NCBI RefSeq assembly: GCF_040869045.1
Contig: NC_090321.1
Span: 88,022,603-88,086,602, forward strand
Source of the DNA: Eurosta solidaginis
Taxonomy: Eukaryota; Arthropoda; Insecta; Diptera; Tephritidae
Direction of reading: 5' to 3'
Length of the DNA: 64,000 nucleotides
Made by a program: the position numbers and the translations under genes. Below, piece after piece: positions 10,886 to 22,284 of this stretch (positions within the stretch are counted from its first letter, which is position 1; each line of letters opens with the position of its first letter). The notes under the pieces were generated by a model. That model was given only the letters and a program-made list of their open reading frames with translations, was not told the DNA's origin and searched no databases.

Positions 10886-11212
10886 ATTATATATACATAT
10901 GTAATTGTTCACACACATTATGTTTCGTCAAACCAATAATAAAAGCTGCATTTAAGCTTTAGATGTTTAGATACTTGTTTAATTTAAAATAATTAGTCTT
11001 AGCAGTGTTTTTAAAAATTTTTACACTACACGGCATTTGAAACTAACTTAATGGTCCGTTAGTTGTTTTTCGAGAAGCATTTGCAGTCAAGATTAGAAGG
11101 ATGTCAAAATTATAAATGCCCGAAGACTTTTTAGAAATTTTTCCTTAAGTATTCGTTATAAATTCATTTAAAACAGATTTTCTCATATTTGGCTCTGGAT
11201 TCTTTAAGGGTG
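10886..11212. other. No clear feature
   Basis: AT-rich DNA with no recognisable coding or repeat signature. Confidence 0.35.
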
Positions 11213-11336
11213 AGTTTGGAGTCGGCGTTATACATGTAGTTCCCGTCTCGCCAATTTGTAGGAAAATTTATAAAGGAGCAACCTGCAAGATAACCTCGGC
11301 TAAATTATCTTCGAAGGTATATCGCGCCGTGTAAAT
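11213..11336 (+). mobile_element. SINE 3' fragment
   Basis: Short, diverged piece of the SINE family. It shows gagtcggcgttatacatgta, then a 'cccgtctcgccaatttgtag' block, and ends near 'atcgcgcc'. The tRNA-like head is absent. Confidence 0.6.
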
Positions 11337-11482
11337 TTGGTGAGAGAAGTGTGTAAATTTCAGAGCTCACGTTTACAAAATCCAGTAGCCTGAGTGGTGA
11401 AGTTCAAAAATTAATTTTGCAAAAATTAATACAATTTTCGGCATTATTTTGCAATTTACAATAAAATATTCAAATGGCATTT

Positions 11483-11570
11483 GTTATATCGTTAGCTTAA
11501 TGTGAAAATGTGCTAAGTCACTTTATTTTGAAAAATTGTATTTTAATGCAGTTTTAAAACTGAATTCAAA
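11483..11570 (+). repeat. Interspersed 'aatgtgaaaatgtgctaagt' repeat
   Basis: The segment is the reverse complement of 1150-1217 and shares a core of about 40 bp with 17012-17050, also inverted. It and 17012-17050 therefore form an inverted pair about 5.5 kb apart. A second 'atgtgctaagtca' occurs near 11668, and further copies lie at about 13425-13480. Confidence 0.5.
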
Positions 11571-11774
11571 ATACATCGATCACAAACAAAAAATATTTAA
11601 ATTTCTCATTTTTACGTGCTGTTGGCAATGATGTATAAATGTCATAAGTCGTCAGTTGTCAAAAAAAATGTGCTAAGTCAACCTGTCAATAATATCAATC
11701 TGAATTACTAGCCATTTCTTTGTGCACGCATTTTATTTATTTATTTAATTCATTCAGTCTAAAAGTAGATGCTT

Positions 11775-12145
11775 TGTTGTTGTTGTTATATTAACGATAA
11801 AGACACTCCCCGAAGGCTTTGGGGAGTGTTACCGATGATTGATGACGCTTTGCCGGATATAGATCCGGTATGTTCCGGTAACAAAGCACTATTAAGGTAC
11901 TGGCCCGACCATCTCGGGGACGATTTATATGACCACATTTAAGCTTCTATGCCTTCCCGTCCTCCCCACCCCCTAGTTCCATGAGGAACTTGGGGTCGCC
12001 AAAGCCCCGACTGTCAATGAAACAAGATTCGCCACGGTTAGGTGAGTTGAAAATTGGGCTGGAGAAGCTATATATTGTGCTGGCAACCCCTTGAGAGGGT
12101 TGCGAACACAACCCCTTGAAATTGTATTTACCCAATTGAGGCATG
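11775..12145. repeat. Interspersed repeat with a 9-bp CACTCCCC hairpin
   Basis: It starts with a GTT-type simple repeat (ttgttgttgttat), followed by a perfect 9-bp stem (acactcccc and ggggagtgt at about 11803-11829). GC-rich conserved-looking blocks follow, such as cgaccatctcggg and gttccatgaggaacttgggg. I recall this as a widespread fly repeat but cannot name it. The 65-codon minus-strand frame inside has no recognisable domain. Confidence 0.45.
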
Positions 12146-12215
12146 CGTTTGGTGTATGATAAATGCTTTGCGCTGACTATAATCTACTTCAATTTTTAAA
12201 TGTCGATAACTACAT

Positions 12216-13370
12216 GCTTTCTTACAGACTAGTTAAAAATAGAAAACAATTCAATCTTAAACTTATATAAGCTGTTATTAAAATGAATAACACTACTGAA
12301 TTGATTTGCTAAATGTATAGTCCTAGTTATAGGTTCATTCATAGCATAATTCGTTTTATGAGTAATTTCGATAAATAATATATTATGCCGAAGATCACGC
12401 AGTGAAATATATGGAATGAACAAAGTAGATAAATCAGAGCAATTCGTGCTAAGGTTTATTACATTATAGGCAAGCATGTGTGAGATTAAAGGTTTTTCTA
12501 TCATGCAAAGCCTGAAGAACCAGCAATTTGTGACTGCTGGTATACGATGGGAGGCCGTCTGGCCAGTGAAGCATACGTAAAGCAATTTTGTAAAAATTTT
12601 GGAACTTTCTCAATTTTATAGGAGTTAGATTCATAGAAAGGATTCCATATTATTGAGCAATATTCAATACCACTTCTGACCAAGCATATACATATAAAGT
12701 GCCTTCAACGTTATAGGGTCCTTAAAGTCACTGGTGTTACGTCTACTGAACCCAACCATTGCAACAAATTAAAAAAAAAAAACGAAATCTATGTGACTAG
12801 AAAAAGAGAGTTTCGAGTCAAAAATTACTTGTGTCTTTACTCTTTTGACAACGGTTAAGAGATTTAGCATTTAGTTTGTAGATAAAGTATGTGGCAGTTG
12901 TTTTTATGGAATAAGACACAACACAGCATTTGTTTGAGTTTAAAAATAAGTTATTGTCTGCGCACCATCCGGCAAAAGAGTCCAGATCAGAACCGTTAGA
13001 AATAAAATAAATAAGGAGAAGGATTTTAGGCCGAGCTTCTCTTCCAATTTATCTCGTGCTCCGTTTTTTTAATATTTCCTACAAATTGGCGGGACGGTAC
13101 CTACTTGTTTTATGCCGACTCCGAACGGCATCTGCGAGGCAGATGAGTTTTCACTGAAAGCTTTTCATGGCAGAAATACACTCGGAGTGCTTGCCAAACA
13201 CTGCCGAGGGGCGACCCCGCTTAGAAAAATTTTCTTCTAATTGAAAAACCTTATTTCTAAAATATTGATGTTGCTTTGGCCGGGGCACGCTACCATCACA
13301 CCACGGTAGCCGCTAATAGTTAGAAATAGTTTGCCAAATAAATAGTATTTTTGTGAAATATATAGTTTTA
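12216..13370 (-). pseudogene. LINE reverse transcriptase, 3' half, split by a SINE
   Basis: Minus-strand fragments read as the end of a LINE RT. The blocks are DLDSFAGWCADNNLFLNSNK (end of the RT palm), then FSRRNTSDFKDPITLKALY, RSGIEYCSIIWNPFYESNS, and a tail SHMLAYNVINLSTNCSDLST ending near 12229. At least two frameshifts separate these blocks. A SINE (13005-13318) with a 10-bp duplication splits the gene, and RT-like codons seem to resume beyond it to about 13370. This is a different LINE family from the jockey-like copies at 1-8125. The clade is uncertain (CR1/L2-like tail). Not functional. Confidence 0.65.
13005..13318 (-). mobile_element. tRNA-derived SINE with 10-bp target duplication
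   Basis: The insertion is flanked by gttagaaata at 12995-13004 and 13319-13328. The minus strand reads a GC-rich head (gcggctaccgtggtgtgatg), a short internal deletion that removes part of the tRNA-like region, and then the 'ctcggcagtgtttggcaagc' and 'ggcataaaacaagtaggta' blocks and an AT-rich tail. The clean target duplication fits LINE-mediated target-primed insertion. Confidence 0.8.
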
Positions 13371-13510
13371 GTGTTATATTTCAATCATTAAAGGGGCGGA
13401 GTGATAGTGAAACGTATTGAGTAAAAAGTGCTAAGTCAGGAGAAAAAATTTGCTTTGAATGAGGAAATTGTGCTAAGTCATAAAATAGCTGCTGGGTTAG
13501 CATAAGTGAT

Positions 13511-16500
13511 TTTTATACTCAGTTGAGCAGAGCTCACAGAGTATATTAAGTTTGATTGGATAACGGTTGGTTGTAAATATATAAAGAAATCGAGATAGAT
13601 ATAAACTTCCATATATCAAAATAATCAGGATCCAAAAAAAATTTGATTGAGCCATGTCCGTCCGTCCGTCCGTCCGTCCGTCCGTCCGTTAACACGATAA
13701 CTTGAGTAAATTTTGAGGTATCTTGATGAAATTTGGTATGTAGGTTCCTGAGCACTCATCTCAGATCGGTATTTAAAATGAACGATATCGGACTATAACC
13801 ACGCCCACTTTTTCGATATCGAAAATTTCGAAAAACGGAAAAAATGCGATAATTCATTGCCAAATGCGGTTAAAGCGATGAAACTTGGTAGATGGGTTGA
13901 CGTTATGACGCAGAATAGAAAATTAGTAAGATTTTGGACAATGGGCGTGGCACCGCCCACTTTTACAAGAAGGTAATTTAAAAGTTTTGCAAGCTGTAAT
14001 TTGGCAGTCGTTGAAGATATCATGATGAAATTTAGCAGGAACGTTACTACTATTACTATATATGTGCTAAATAAAAATTAGCAAAATTGGATGAAGAACA
14101 CGCCCACTTTTTAAAAAAAAATTTTTTTTAATTCAAATTTTAACAAAAAATGTAATATCTTTACTGTATATAAGTAAATTAAGTCAAAATTCAACTCCAG
14201 TAATGATATGATGCAACAAAATACAAAAATAAAAGAAAATTTCAAAATGGGCGTGGCTCCGCCCATTTTCATTTAGTGTGTCTAGAATACTTTTAATGCC
14301 ATAAGTCGAACAAAAATTTACCAATCCTTTTGAAATTTGGTAGGAGCATAGAATCTATGACGTTAACTGTTCTCTGTGAAAATGGTCGAAATCGGTGGAA
14401 GCCACGCCCAGTTTTTATACACAGTCCACCGTCTGTCCTTCCGCTCGGCCGTTAACACAATAACTTCAGCAAAACCGATATATCTTTACTATACTTAGCC
14501 CACGTACTTATCTGAACTCACTTTACCTTGGTATAAAAAATGGCCGAAATCCGACCATAACCACGCCCGCTTTATCGATATCGAAAATTACGAAAAATTA
14601 AAAAAATGCCATAATTCTATACCAAATACGAAAAAAGGGATGAAACATGGTAACTGGATTGGTTTATTGACGCAAAATATAACTTTGGAAAAAACTTTGT
14701 AAAATGGGTGTGACACCTACCATATTAAGTAGAAGAAAATGAAAAAGTTCTACAAGGCGAAATCAACAGCCCTTGGAATCTTGGCAGGAATACTGTTAGT
14801 GTTATTGAATATACAAATAAATTAGCAGTACCCGACAGATGATTTTCTGGATCACCTGATCCACATTTGGTCGATATCGCGAGAACGCTTTCACATATAC
14901 ATCTAAGGGCCACTCGCTTTTAAAACCCTCATTAATACCTTTAATTTGATATCCATATCGTACAAACACATTCTAGAGTCAACCCTGGCCCACCCTAATG
15001 GCGATATCTCGAAAAGGCGTGCACCTATAGACCTAATGCCCACTCCCTCTTAAAATGCTCAGTAACACCTTTCGTTTGATACCCATATCGTAAAAACATT
15101 CTAGAGTCACCCCTGGCCCACCCTAATGGCGATATATCGAAAAGGCGTCCACCTATAGACCTAATGCCCATTCCCTCTTAAAATGCTGAGTAACACCTTT
15201 CGTTTGATACCCATATCGTACAAACATTCTAGAGTCACCCTTGGTCAACCTTTATGGCGATATCTCGAAAAGGCGTCCACCTATAGACCTAATGTCCACT
15301 CCCTCTTAAAATGCTCAGTAACACCTTTCCTTTGATACCCATATCGTACAAACATTCTAGAGTCACCCCTGGCCCACCCTAATGGCGATATCTCGAAAAG
15401 GCGTCCACCTATAGACCTAATGTCCACTCCCTCTTAAAATGCTCAGTAACACCTTTCCTTTGATACCCATATCGTACAAACATTCTAGGGTCACCCCTGG
15501 CCCACCCTAATGGCGATATATCGAAAAGGCGTCCACCTATAGACCTAATGCCCATTCCCTCTTAAAATGCTCAGTAACACCTTTCGTTTGATACCCATAT
15601 CGTACAAACATTCTAGAGTCACCCTTGGTCAACCTTTATGGCGATATCTCGAAAAGGCGTCCACCTATAGAACTGAGGATTACTCCCTTTTAAAATACTC
15701 ATTACCACCTTTCATTTGATACCCATATCGTACAAACACATTCTAGAGTCACCCTGGCCCACCCTAATGGCGATATCTCGAAAAGGCGCCCACCTATAGA
15801 CCTAATGCCCACTTTCTCTTAAAATGCTCAGTAACACCTTTCGTTTGATACCCATATCGTACAAACATTCTAGAGTCACCCCTGGCCCACCCTAATGGCG
15901 ATATCTCGAAAAGGCGTCCACCTATAGACCTAGTGCCCACTCCCTCTTAAAATGCTCAGTAACACCTTTCGTTTGATACCCATATCGTACAAACATTCTA
16001 GAGTCACCCTTGGTCCACCTTTATGGCGATATCTCGAAAAGGCGTCCACCTATAGAACTAAGGATTACTCCCTTTTAAAATACTCATTACCACCTTTCAT
16101 TTGATACCCATATCGTACAAACACATTCCAGAGTCACCCCTGGCCCACCCTAATGGCGATATCTCGAAAAGGCGTACACCTATGGACCTAATGCCCACTC
16201 CCTCTTAAAATGCTCAGTAAAACCTTTCGTTTGATACCCATATCGTACAAACACATTCTAGAGTCACCCCTGGCCCACCCTAATGGCGACATTTCGAAAA
16301 GGCGTCCACCTATAGACCTAATGCCCACTCCCTCTTAAAACGCTCAGTAACACCTTTCATTTGATTCCCATATCGTACAACTAGAGACACCCCTGATCCA
16401 CCTTTATGGCGATATCTCGAAACGGCGTCCACCTAGAGAACTAAGGATCACTCCTTTTCAAAATACTCATTAACAGCTTTCATTTGATACCCATATCGTA

Positions 16501-16886
16501 CAAACATATTCTAGAGTCACCCCTGGTCCACCTTTATGGGGATTTCTCGAAAAGGCGTTCACCTATAGAACTAAAGCCCATTCCCTTTTAAAATACTCAT
16601 TATCACCTTTCATTTGATACCCATATCGTACAAACACATTCTAGAGTCAGCCCTGGTCCACCTTTATGGCGATATCCCTAAATGGCGTCCATCCATAGAA
16701 CTATGGCCTACTCTCTCTTAAAATACTCTTTAATACCTTCCATTTGATACACATGTCATACAACCACATTCCAGGGTTACCCTAGGTTCATTTTCCTACA
16801 TGGTGATTTTCCTTATTTTGTCTCCATAGCTCTCAACTGAGTATGTAATGTTCGGTTACACCCGAACTTAGCCGTCCTTACTTGTT
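13511..16886 (+). mobile_element. DINE-1-like (Helentron-type) element E1 with 130-bp array
   Basis: About 3.4 kb with no coding frame. From the 5' end it has the subterminal tatactcagttgag (13514), a GTCC microsatellite (13654-13690), about 1.2 kb of core sequence rich in 'cgcccacttt' and 'tttcgatatcgaaa' boxes, a tandem array (about 14930-16790), an inverted copy of the subterminal motif (ctcaactgagta, 16832), and a 6-bp-stem hairpin gttcgg-ttacac-ccgaac (16850-16867) 19 bp before the end in cttgtt. Subterminal inverted repeats plus a 3' hairpin and no visible target duplication match the known DINE-1/Helentron layout. The family assignment is by architecture. Confidence 0.6.
14930..16790 (+). 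repeat. Tandem array of ~130-bp monomers in E1
   Basis: Roughly 14 monomers in the orientation cctttcgtttgatacccata, then 'cgtacaaacattctagagtc', then 'aatggcgatatctcgaaaag', then 'gcgtccacctatag'. Monomers fall into at least two alternating variants (ctaatggcgat versus tttatggcgat; 'gacctaatgcccac' versus 'gaactaaggat'), a sign of higher-order structure. These subtypes differ from the arrays in E2 and E3. Confidence 0.85.
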
Positions 16887-17601
16887 ATTTATCTTTTTCA
16901 AAGCTTCTACACTCAAAAGTATTGCAACTAAGGTATCCTTATTCACAGTTTTGAAAAAGAAAAGTTATTTCAAAAATGATTCAGTTCTTTTATTCTCTTG
17001 TAAAATTCGTAAAAAGTGGCTTAGCACATTTTCACATTAAGCTAACGATATGTACTTAAACTCAGGGATTACTACGAAAAAAAGACGGAACGTCCGAACA
17101 GCAACTGTAGGCCGTTCATTCAAAAAATAAATTGTTCTAATCTATGCTAATTTTTTATACTTATTCAAAAGGGTGTGCCAAGATGGAACGTCCGTAAAGT
17201 TGGAAACAACCGACCCATCTTTATATAACAAGTACTACCCGTTAGCTTATTGAAAATGTAATAAAAATAAATAAAATAAAATGAAAATGTATGGAGCTGC
17301 AAAATATGTGTTTAGTTAATCATTTTATTCAAACTGTGAGTGATCCAAAATACAGTTACTGAATTAATTTTCCTTTTATTTAATCAAATACATTATCATT
17401 AAAGAAAACTCTCTTTTCAATTAATCAGAATATAAAATTAATTCACTAGTTGTGTAATCTTAAATGGGATTAAGAGAAATTTTAAGTAATCAATTAATCG
17501 CACAGCCCAAATTATATTAAAATGTAAATCCGTCGGCCCTTTTTGGATTCACCACATACAAAATAACGCTAATTTTAGCCATTTCGTATAATTAAGTAAT
17601 C
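16887..17601. other. AT-rich interval with one interspersed repeat copy
   Basis: Apart from the cttagcacattttcac repeat at 17012-17050 I see no feature. A block near 17085-17215 with 'ggaacgtccgtaa' resembles a similar phrase near 58480, which suggests a decayed repeat shared by both places. Confidence 0.4.
17012..17050 (-). repeat. Interspersed 'cttagcacattttcac' repeat, third copy
   Basis: About 40 bp inverted relative to 11483-11530 and sharing 'cacattaagctaacgatat' with the reverse complement of that copy. It may be one end of a larger transposable unit bounded at about 11483 and 17050. Confidence 0.45.
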
Positions 17602-17615
17602 TATGTATATACATA

Positions 17616-17890
17616 GTCCAGCGAATTAAAACGCAGCGGCTGCGCTGGCTAGGCCATGTTATGCGAATGAAAGATGATGCTCCGGCCAAGAAAGTGTTTC
17701 TATCGGAACCCGCCTATGGAAGCAGAGGTAGAGGGCGGCCCCCACTCCGTTGGAAGGACCAGGTGGAAAACGATTTAAACTCCCTTGGTGTGACCAATTG
17801 GCGCCGGTTGGCGGAGCGAAGGAGCGACTGGCGCGCCTTGTTGGACGGCCATAACCGTTTAGACGGTTAAGCGCCAATTAAGTAAGTAAG
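17616..17890 (+). mobile_element. 5'-truncated LINE 3' end with 14-bp target duplication
   Basis: The insertion is bounded by tatgtatatacata at 17602-17615 and 17891-17904. It holds only the last 85 or so codons of the LINE described at 43695-45134, in one open frame: RLRWLGHVMRMKDDAPAKKV, GSRGRGRPPLRWKDQVEND and WRALLDGHNRLDG, then the stop. It ends gcgccaatt plus a (taag) repeat tail. A severe 5' truncation, a 14-bp duplication and a simple-repeat tail are classic for LINE target-primed reverse transcription. The short frame is a relic, not a gene. Confidence 0.85.
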
Positions 17891-17904
17891 TATGTATATA
17901 CATA

Positions 17905-19011
17905 TCCAAGTCATGTATTAAAAAAGTCGTGTAAATATTTGCCCGATCTTGGACAATGAATGAATTCTCATTCAACTAATTATTAATAAATACATATGTA
18001 TGTCGCATGTATGTAGTATAATTTATTTGTTTGCTTTTGTGAATTTTCGCTAATATCTAATTGCAATGATTAAAATATGAACATGGTTCAACTAATTTAA
18101 TTAATTATTGCTTAATTATTTGATTGCAACCATGAATTAGAAAAATTACTGATTTCATGATAGCAATACAAAGTCACATGTAATCAATAAAGCGGAAAGT
18201 TTAAGCTACATAACTGCTTAAATAATACCAAAAACAACTACAAATCGAAAAAGCGTGGACTATGCATTTTTGTCATGGTGCATCTCATTTTAATTGCAGT
18301 AAACTCATTCATACGTGCTTCCAAATGTTAAATAATACAACAAAGGCAAAATAATAAACTTGATATATAATAGTAAGAAATTAAAAAAAAGAAGTTATAA
18401 TTTTTTGAACACAGCACGTAGCGGCACTAGAAGCACGTGAGGTACATTATTTATAGAAAAATCGAATAGACGACTTACTTAGCAACGAAATGGCGTTTAG
18501 CTTGCTCTGAATAGTTTCGACATAACTTGCTGCCAATAACATTTATTTAATTATACCCATCGTGCTAATATACTAGTACTTTGGGAAGAAAAAACACATA
18601 TGTTTATTTGAAAAAAGCTGTCCCTTTTAACATAAGATATTATATATTATAGGGCACCCATATTTTTTACATACATATTTTGCAACGGCATACATCTAAC
18701 AGTACGTTTTTTGGTACTCAGAAAGACCCAAGTGCATAGTGTATAATGACAAGAGGATAAGAAAATTGGGAGCGTTCTAACAGGCACCTCAGCTATCTTC
18801 AAAGATTGGACTATGGTTGATTGTGATATTGGTGTCTATGCATTAAATTTCATACTTGCTCCATTTAAGCGCTTTCCTTAACAAGGCATTATAGAAAGGC
18901 TTCACATCTTGGCCTCACTGTACTGAGTGTTCTTCCTGCTTTTCCATTCAAGAAGTGAGTTGGCAAGGTGTTAAAGAATAAGTTGTTCCTTAGGCAGGGA
19001 AAAGTACATAC
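17905..19011. other. AT-rich interval with no recognisable feature
   Basis: No coding frame with a recognisable motif and no clear repeat family on either strand. Confidence 0.4.
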
Positions 19012-19015
19012 ATAT

Positions 19016-19503
19016 TGTGACGAATATTAGCATCCCTAAGCTGTTAGCAAATAATCACAACAACAAAATACAGCAAGCGGCAACATTTATGTACAAGGCA
19101 ACGAAGAGATATCTCACATACACAGATGTATTCATCAGCCGAAGTAGTTACTCACACATACACAAGCATATGGCTATAAGAAAAACATAAATTACAAATA
19201 TACATATATATAGCTGGTAACCAAGCATGAGATACAACTGTTCGCGAAATTACTCGACCTTAGGAGAAATGCGTGAAAGAGGAAACCGAGAGTGTAGAAG
19301 CAGTGCAAGCTGAGGTATCAGTAATAATTTGATTTAAACACGCTATTGGTTGTGAAGTATAAATCTGAAGTACTACTATCAAAGTAATCTAAATAAAGAC
19401 CAGTTTGCAATACCGAATATTTGAGTGATTTATTCAACAGTTTAGCGATTCGAACATTAGCAGAAGGTGCAGAAATAACCAGGTTTTCCCTAAATTCGTT
19501 ACA
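19016..19503 (+). mobile_element. Solo LTR (488 bp) with atat target duplication
   Basis: The sequence begins tgtgacgaat and ends ttcgttaca, a 9-bp imperfect terminal inversion with TG...CA ends. It is flanked by atat at 19012-19015 and 19504-19507. No internal retroviral sequence adjoins, so it is best explained as a solo LTR left by recombination between two LTRs. An aataaa signal (near 19390) inside it could serve polyadenylation. A diverged, inverted, partial copy is at 41024-41395. The 115-codon open frame starting inside it at 19421 has no motif. Confidence 0.8.
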
Positions 19504-19507
19504 ATAT

Positions 19508-20084
19508 CTTACAACGGATGTGCTTGAAACAAACTTCTTTGATAAACTAAGCGGAAGCGAAATGGCAAGGTCTTACAAAAATTTATTAAAAAATCGAGAT
19601 GGTAAGGATATCGGCCTCTGGAGTACATCTTCTTCTATAAGTGCTTCTTATTTCTCTAATGGGATAACTATTTCATATACGTGGCACACAAATATATACA
19701 TACATACATATGTAACGGTGCACTTGATTATACTTGTTGATTCAATTTTTTGTTTTTTATTTTATTGAATAAATAAATTGAATGGGAACAATCGTAACTA
19801 ACACAAATAATTCAATGTCAATGAACTTGCCCAACTGTCAGTAAAACAGTTGTCAACTAAAATCCACTTATGCCGTAAAGTAAGCTGATTGTTCAATGTT
19901 TATGTTTGAATGACACTTCATTTCTATTTACATACGTAAGTAGTTCCAGTTAAAATATTAGCAAAAGTTAAATAGATCTATTTGAATAAATATTAGATCA
20001 GGAGTATTAAACGCTTGCTTTTTTTTATAAATTAAACTATTTATGGAATGAGGTAAAGATTGAATATAGAGGTCATATACTTTA
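19508..20084. other. No clear feature
   Basis: AT-rich sequence between the solo LTR and the next transposon. Nothing supported. Confidence 0.35.
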
Positions 20085-21702
20085 CTGCCGTCCATAGTGA
20101 AAAGGCAGTAAAGTGTAAAAAGTGAAATCACAGAAATATGAAGTGCGAGTTTTAAGTGTCAGTAAATAATAATTACCTGTAAATATACACATATTTATAG
20201 TTTTACATATTACATATTTATACTTTTATTTATTTGACATTTTTCTTTCTTTCTACAAAACAATATTTATTTTTCTTGTTTGTTTTGCCATTTTGTTTAG
20301 AATTTCTTTATGAGTTACTTCAATAGTAGAGTGGATGTTGAGTAGAGCCAGCCCATTAATCCTCTCCTGGCCCATTGTATTTCTACGATAAGCTTTAACC
20401 TTCGAAGGGAAGACAAAGAGCGTTCGCTAGGAGCAACGGAAACTGGAAGCGTCGCAGGAATTTTTATATATCGATGTACGGTAGGGAAAAAGACACGGAA
20501 CAATTATTTAATGCATCAATGAACGTGCTTTGTCGCTGCTCCTTTGGGATTGTCAAACAATGCCTGAAAAAGTGTTGCTATGTTTTTTATTATGGCGTAA
20601 TACAAAAAAATATTCTTGATCATATTTTCATTTAATATACTTGATGGGAGATTTCTTTCATTGCATTTTTAATGAGAGGTGGGTAAAGCCGCGTCAAAAC
20701 CGCACATGTTTTTTTAATTGATCTCTAGAATTTCAACAACGAAGCAGAAATGTATAGGTAATACAAAATTACACTTTTCGAGACTCCTCTTCGTTTACAA
20801 GAAAACATTTTTTTAATGGAACAATAAAAAACGTTAATAACTCGCCTGTATATTCTTTTTGTAGACAAAACATTTGCCTGCTCTCAAAAAAAAATTGTAT
20901 AGATTTATTGCAAAAAGCCTGTGAATTATTAACTTTTCATTAAAATATTCCATATTTTTTTTTAAACACTGTATCTTGCAAACGAAGCGGAATCTCGAAA
21001 AATCGCTCAAGTGCATTTTTGTATCGACATTTCCTACATATCTTTGCAGTCTTCGTTGAAATCCCAGAGATCAATGAAATTACATTGGCGGTTTTGACGT
21101 AGCTTTAATCAGGTGAAACATACCAAAATGAGATGACTGAGCATGAAAATAATGCAAAATTCGATATTTTAAAAGGAGCGACTACCAATAACTTCTCTCA
21201 GTGTGAAATATTATTTAATTTTATTCTTTCGCATTTTCATTATTGCTATTAATGCTATTTTCTTAACAGGGGTTTTAAAAGTGAATAGAGTAATTATTCT
21301 AGTACAGTCGTATATTTTTTAATTTTCGGAAATTTCGGGGGGTTGGACTTACACTGTATTTATGCTTTAAAATCATTCTCATAGTAAATTGTTATTATGA
21401 TGTTATTTTAATGTTAAAATATTAAATTTCTATGTATGGCCAACTTTCAGAGAATAAAAGCAGTAATACATATTTTATATTGCTTTCCTGCTTTGGAAAA
21501 TTGATTCCCCGGATTTTTGGTTGGGACATTTAAGATATTCGAAATATAAAACAAATTTTAAATTTTGTTTTATTTTGGAATTTGATTTTTTAATTATTAG
21601 GTTTTGAACTAATGAGTAAATTAATGAGACAGAAATATATTGGCATTGAAATTCCTAAAAGGCAGTAAGTGAACTTGACTGCGCTTTTGCTATGGACGGC
21701 AG
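20085..21702. mobile_element. DNA transposon with ctgccgtccatag ends
   Basis: The ends carry ctgccgtccatag at 20085 and its inverse ending at 21702, with partial matching continuing about 30 bp inward (ggcagtaaagtg against the partner). TA dinucleotides sit outside both ends. The interior is AT-rich and decayed. Its only recognisable coding part is a hAT-type transposase C-terminus on the minus strand (about 20295-20510). A TA duplication is not typical of hAT elements, which duplicate 8 bp, so the boundaries are tentative. Confidence 0.5.
20295..20510 (-). pseudogene. hAT-type transposase C-terminal dimerisation fragment
   Basis: The minus strand reads VHRYIKIPATLPVSVAPSER and SLSSLRRLK, then after a one-base frameshift RRNTMGQERINGLALLNIHS. 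This is the C-terminal dimerisation block shared by hAT transposases and ZMYM1-like proteins (typical order: ATLPVSVATSERSFS, LRRLK, NTMGQERL, ALLHIH). Only about 70 codons remain and the frameshift makes it a pseudogene. Confidence 0.75.
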
Positions 21703-21704
21703 TA

Positions 21705-22284
21705 TACTAGAGTACCCGGCAAACCTTTATCTGCCCGAAAATAGCTTCGCCTGCATTTTAAAGGTGAGCTTCGCTTCCCTCTTCCCTCTTTATCCCATTC
21801 TCTTCTGCAATATCTTCCAGTTTTCTTCATATTCTTGTCGAACCCTTATTCAATTTATCACCCTCCTACTACCACTTCCAATCCGACTCCGCCTACCACT
21901 CCAACTCTCATTCCCATTCCTACTCCTACTGTCACCTCATTTTCTTTATATTTGGAATCTCTATACCAAATACTGAGCACGATTTCAATATCTTTGTTTT
22001 ATAAACACCTACGAAGCAACATATATGAAACTAACGCAGGTGCAATTTTCAAATTAGTATTAATTTTTATTTATAAGTGAATAATGGAAACGGTCTCCGA
22101 CAATATTCCTACCTGCGATATATCGACTATGCCAGTAAACAGGGGCATTTGTCATATTGTAGCTCCGGGAAAAAAAACTTCTTGCCTCTCCCCTTCTCCC
22201 CTCCCTGTTTGACCCATGCCTGTCCTTCGTCTCTTCCCCCTTTCCCTTTTTTGATTTTCTCTTATACTCGGCGGTTTGGGCATA
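21705..22284. other. Pyrimidine-rich repeat-like stretch
   Basis: This stretch contains long C/T-rich runs (for example 21770-21940 and 22180-22250) and a 'tacccggcaaacctttatct' start. Several 70- to 94-codon frames are open on both strands only because the composition is skewed. It resembles repeat DNA but I cannot name the family. Confidence 0.35.

Noticed and set aside
11803..11829. Hairpin acactcccc/ggggagtgt as a transcription terminator
   Set aside because: Bacterial-type terminators do not apply here and the hairpin lies inside an interspersed repeat.
13654..13690. GTCC microsatellite as a regulatory site
   Set aside because: It recurs at the same place in each DINE-1-like element, so it is a component of that repeat.
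21692..22080. Two overlapping frames of 81-94 codons rich in Pro, Thr and Leu
   Set aside because: Caused by a C/T-rich strand bias. No motif in either frame.
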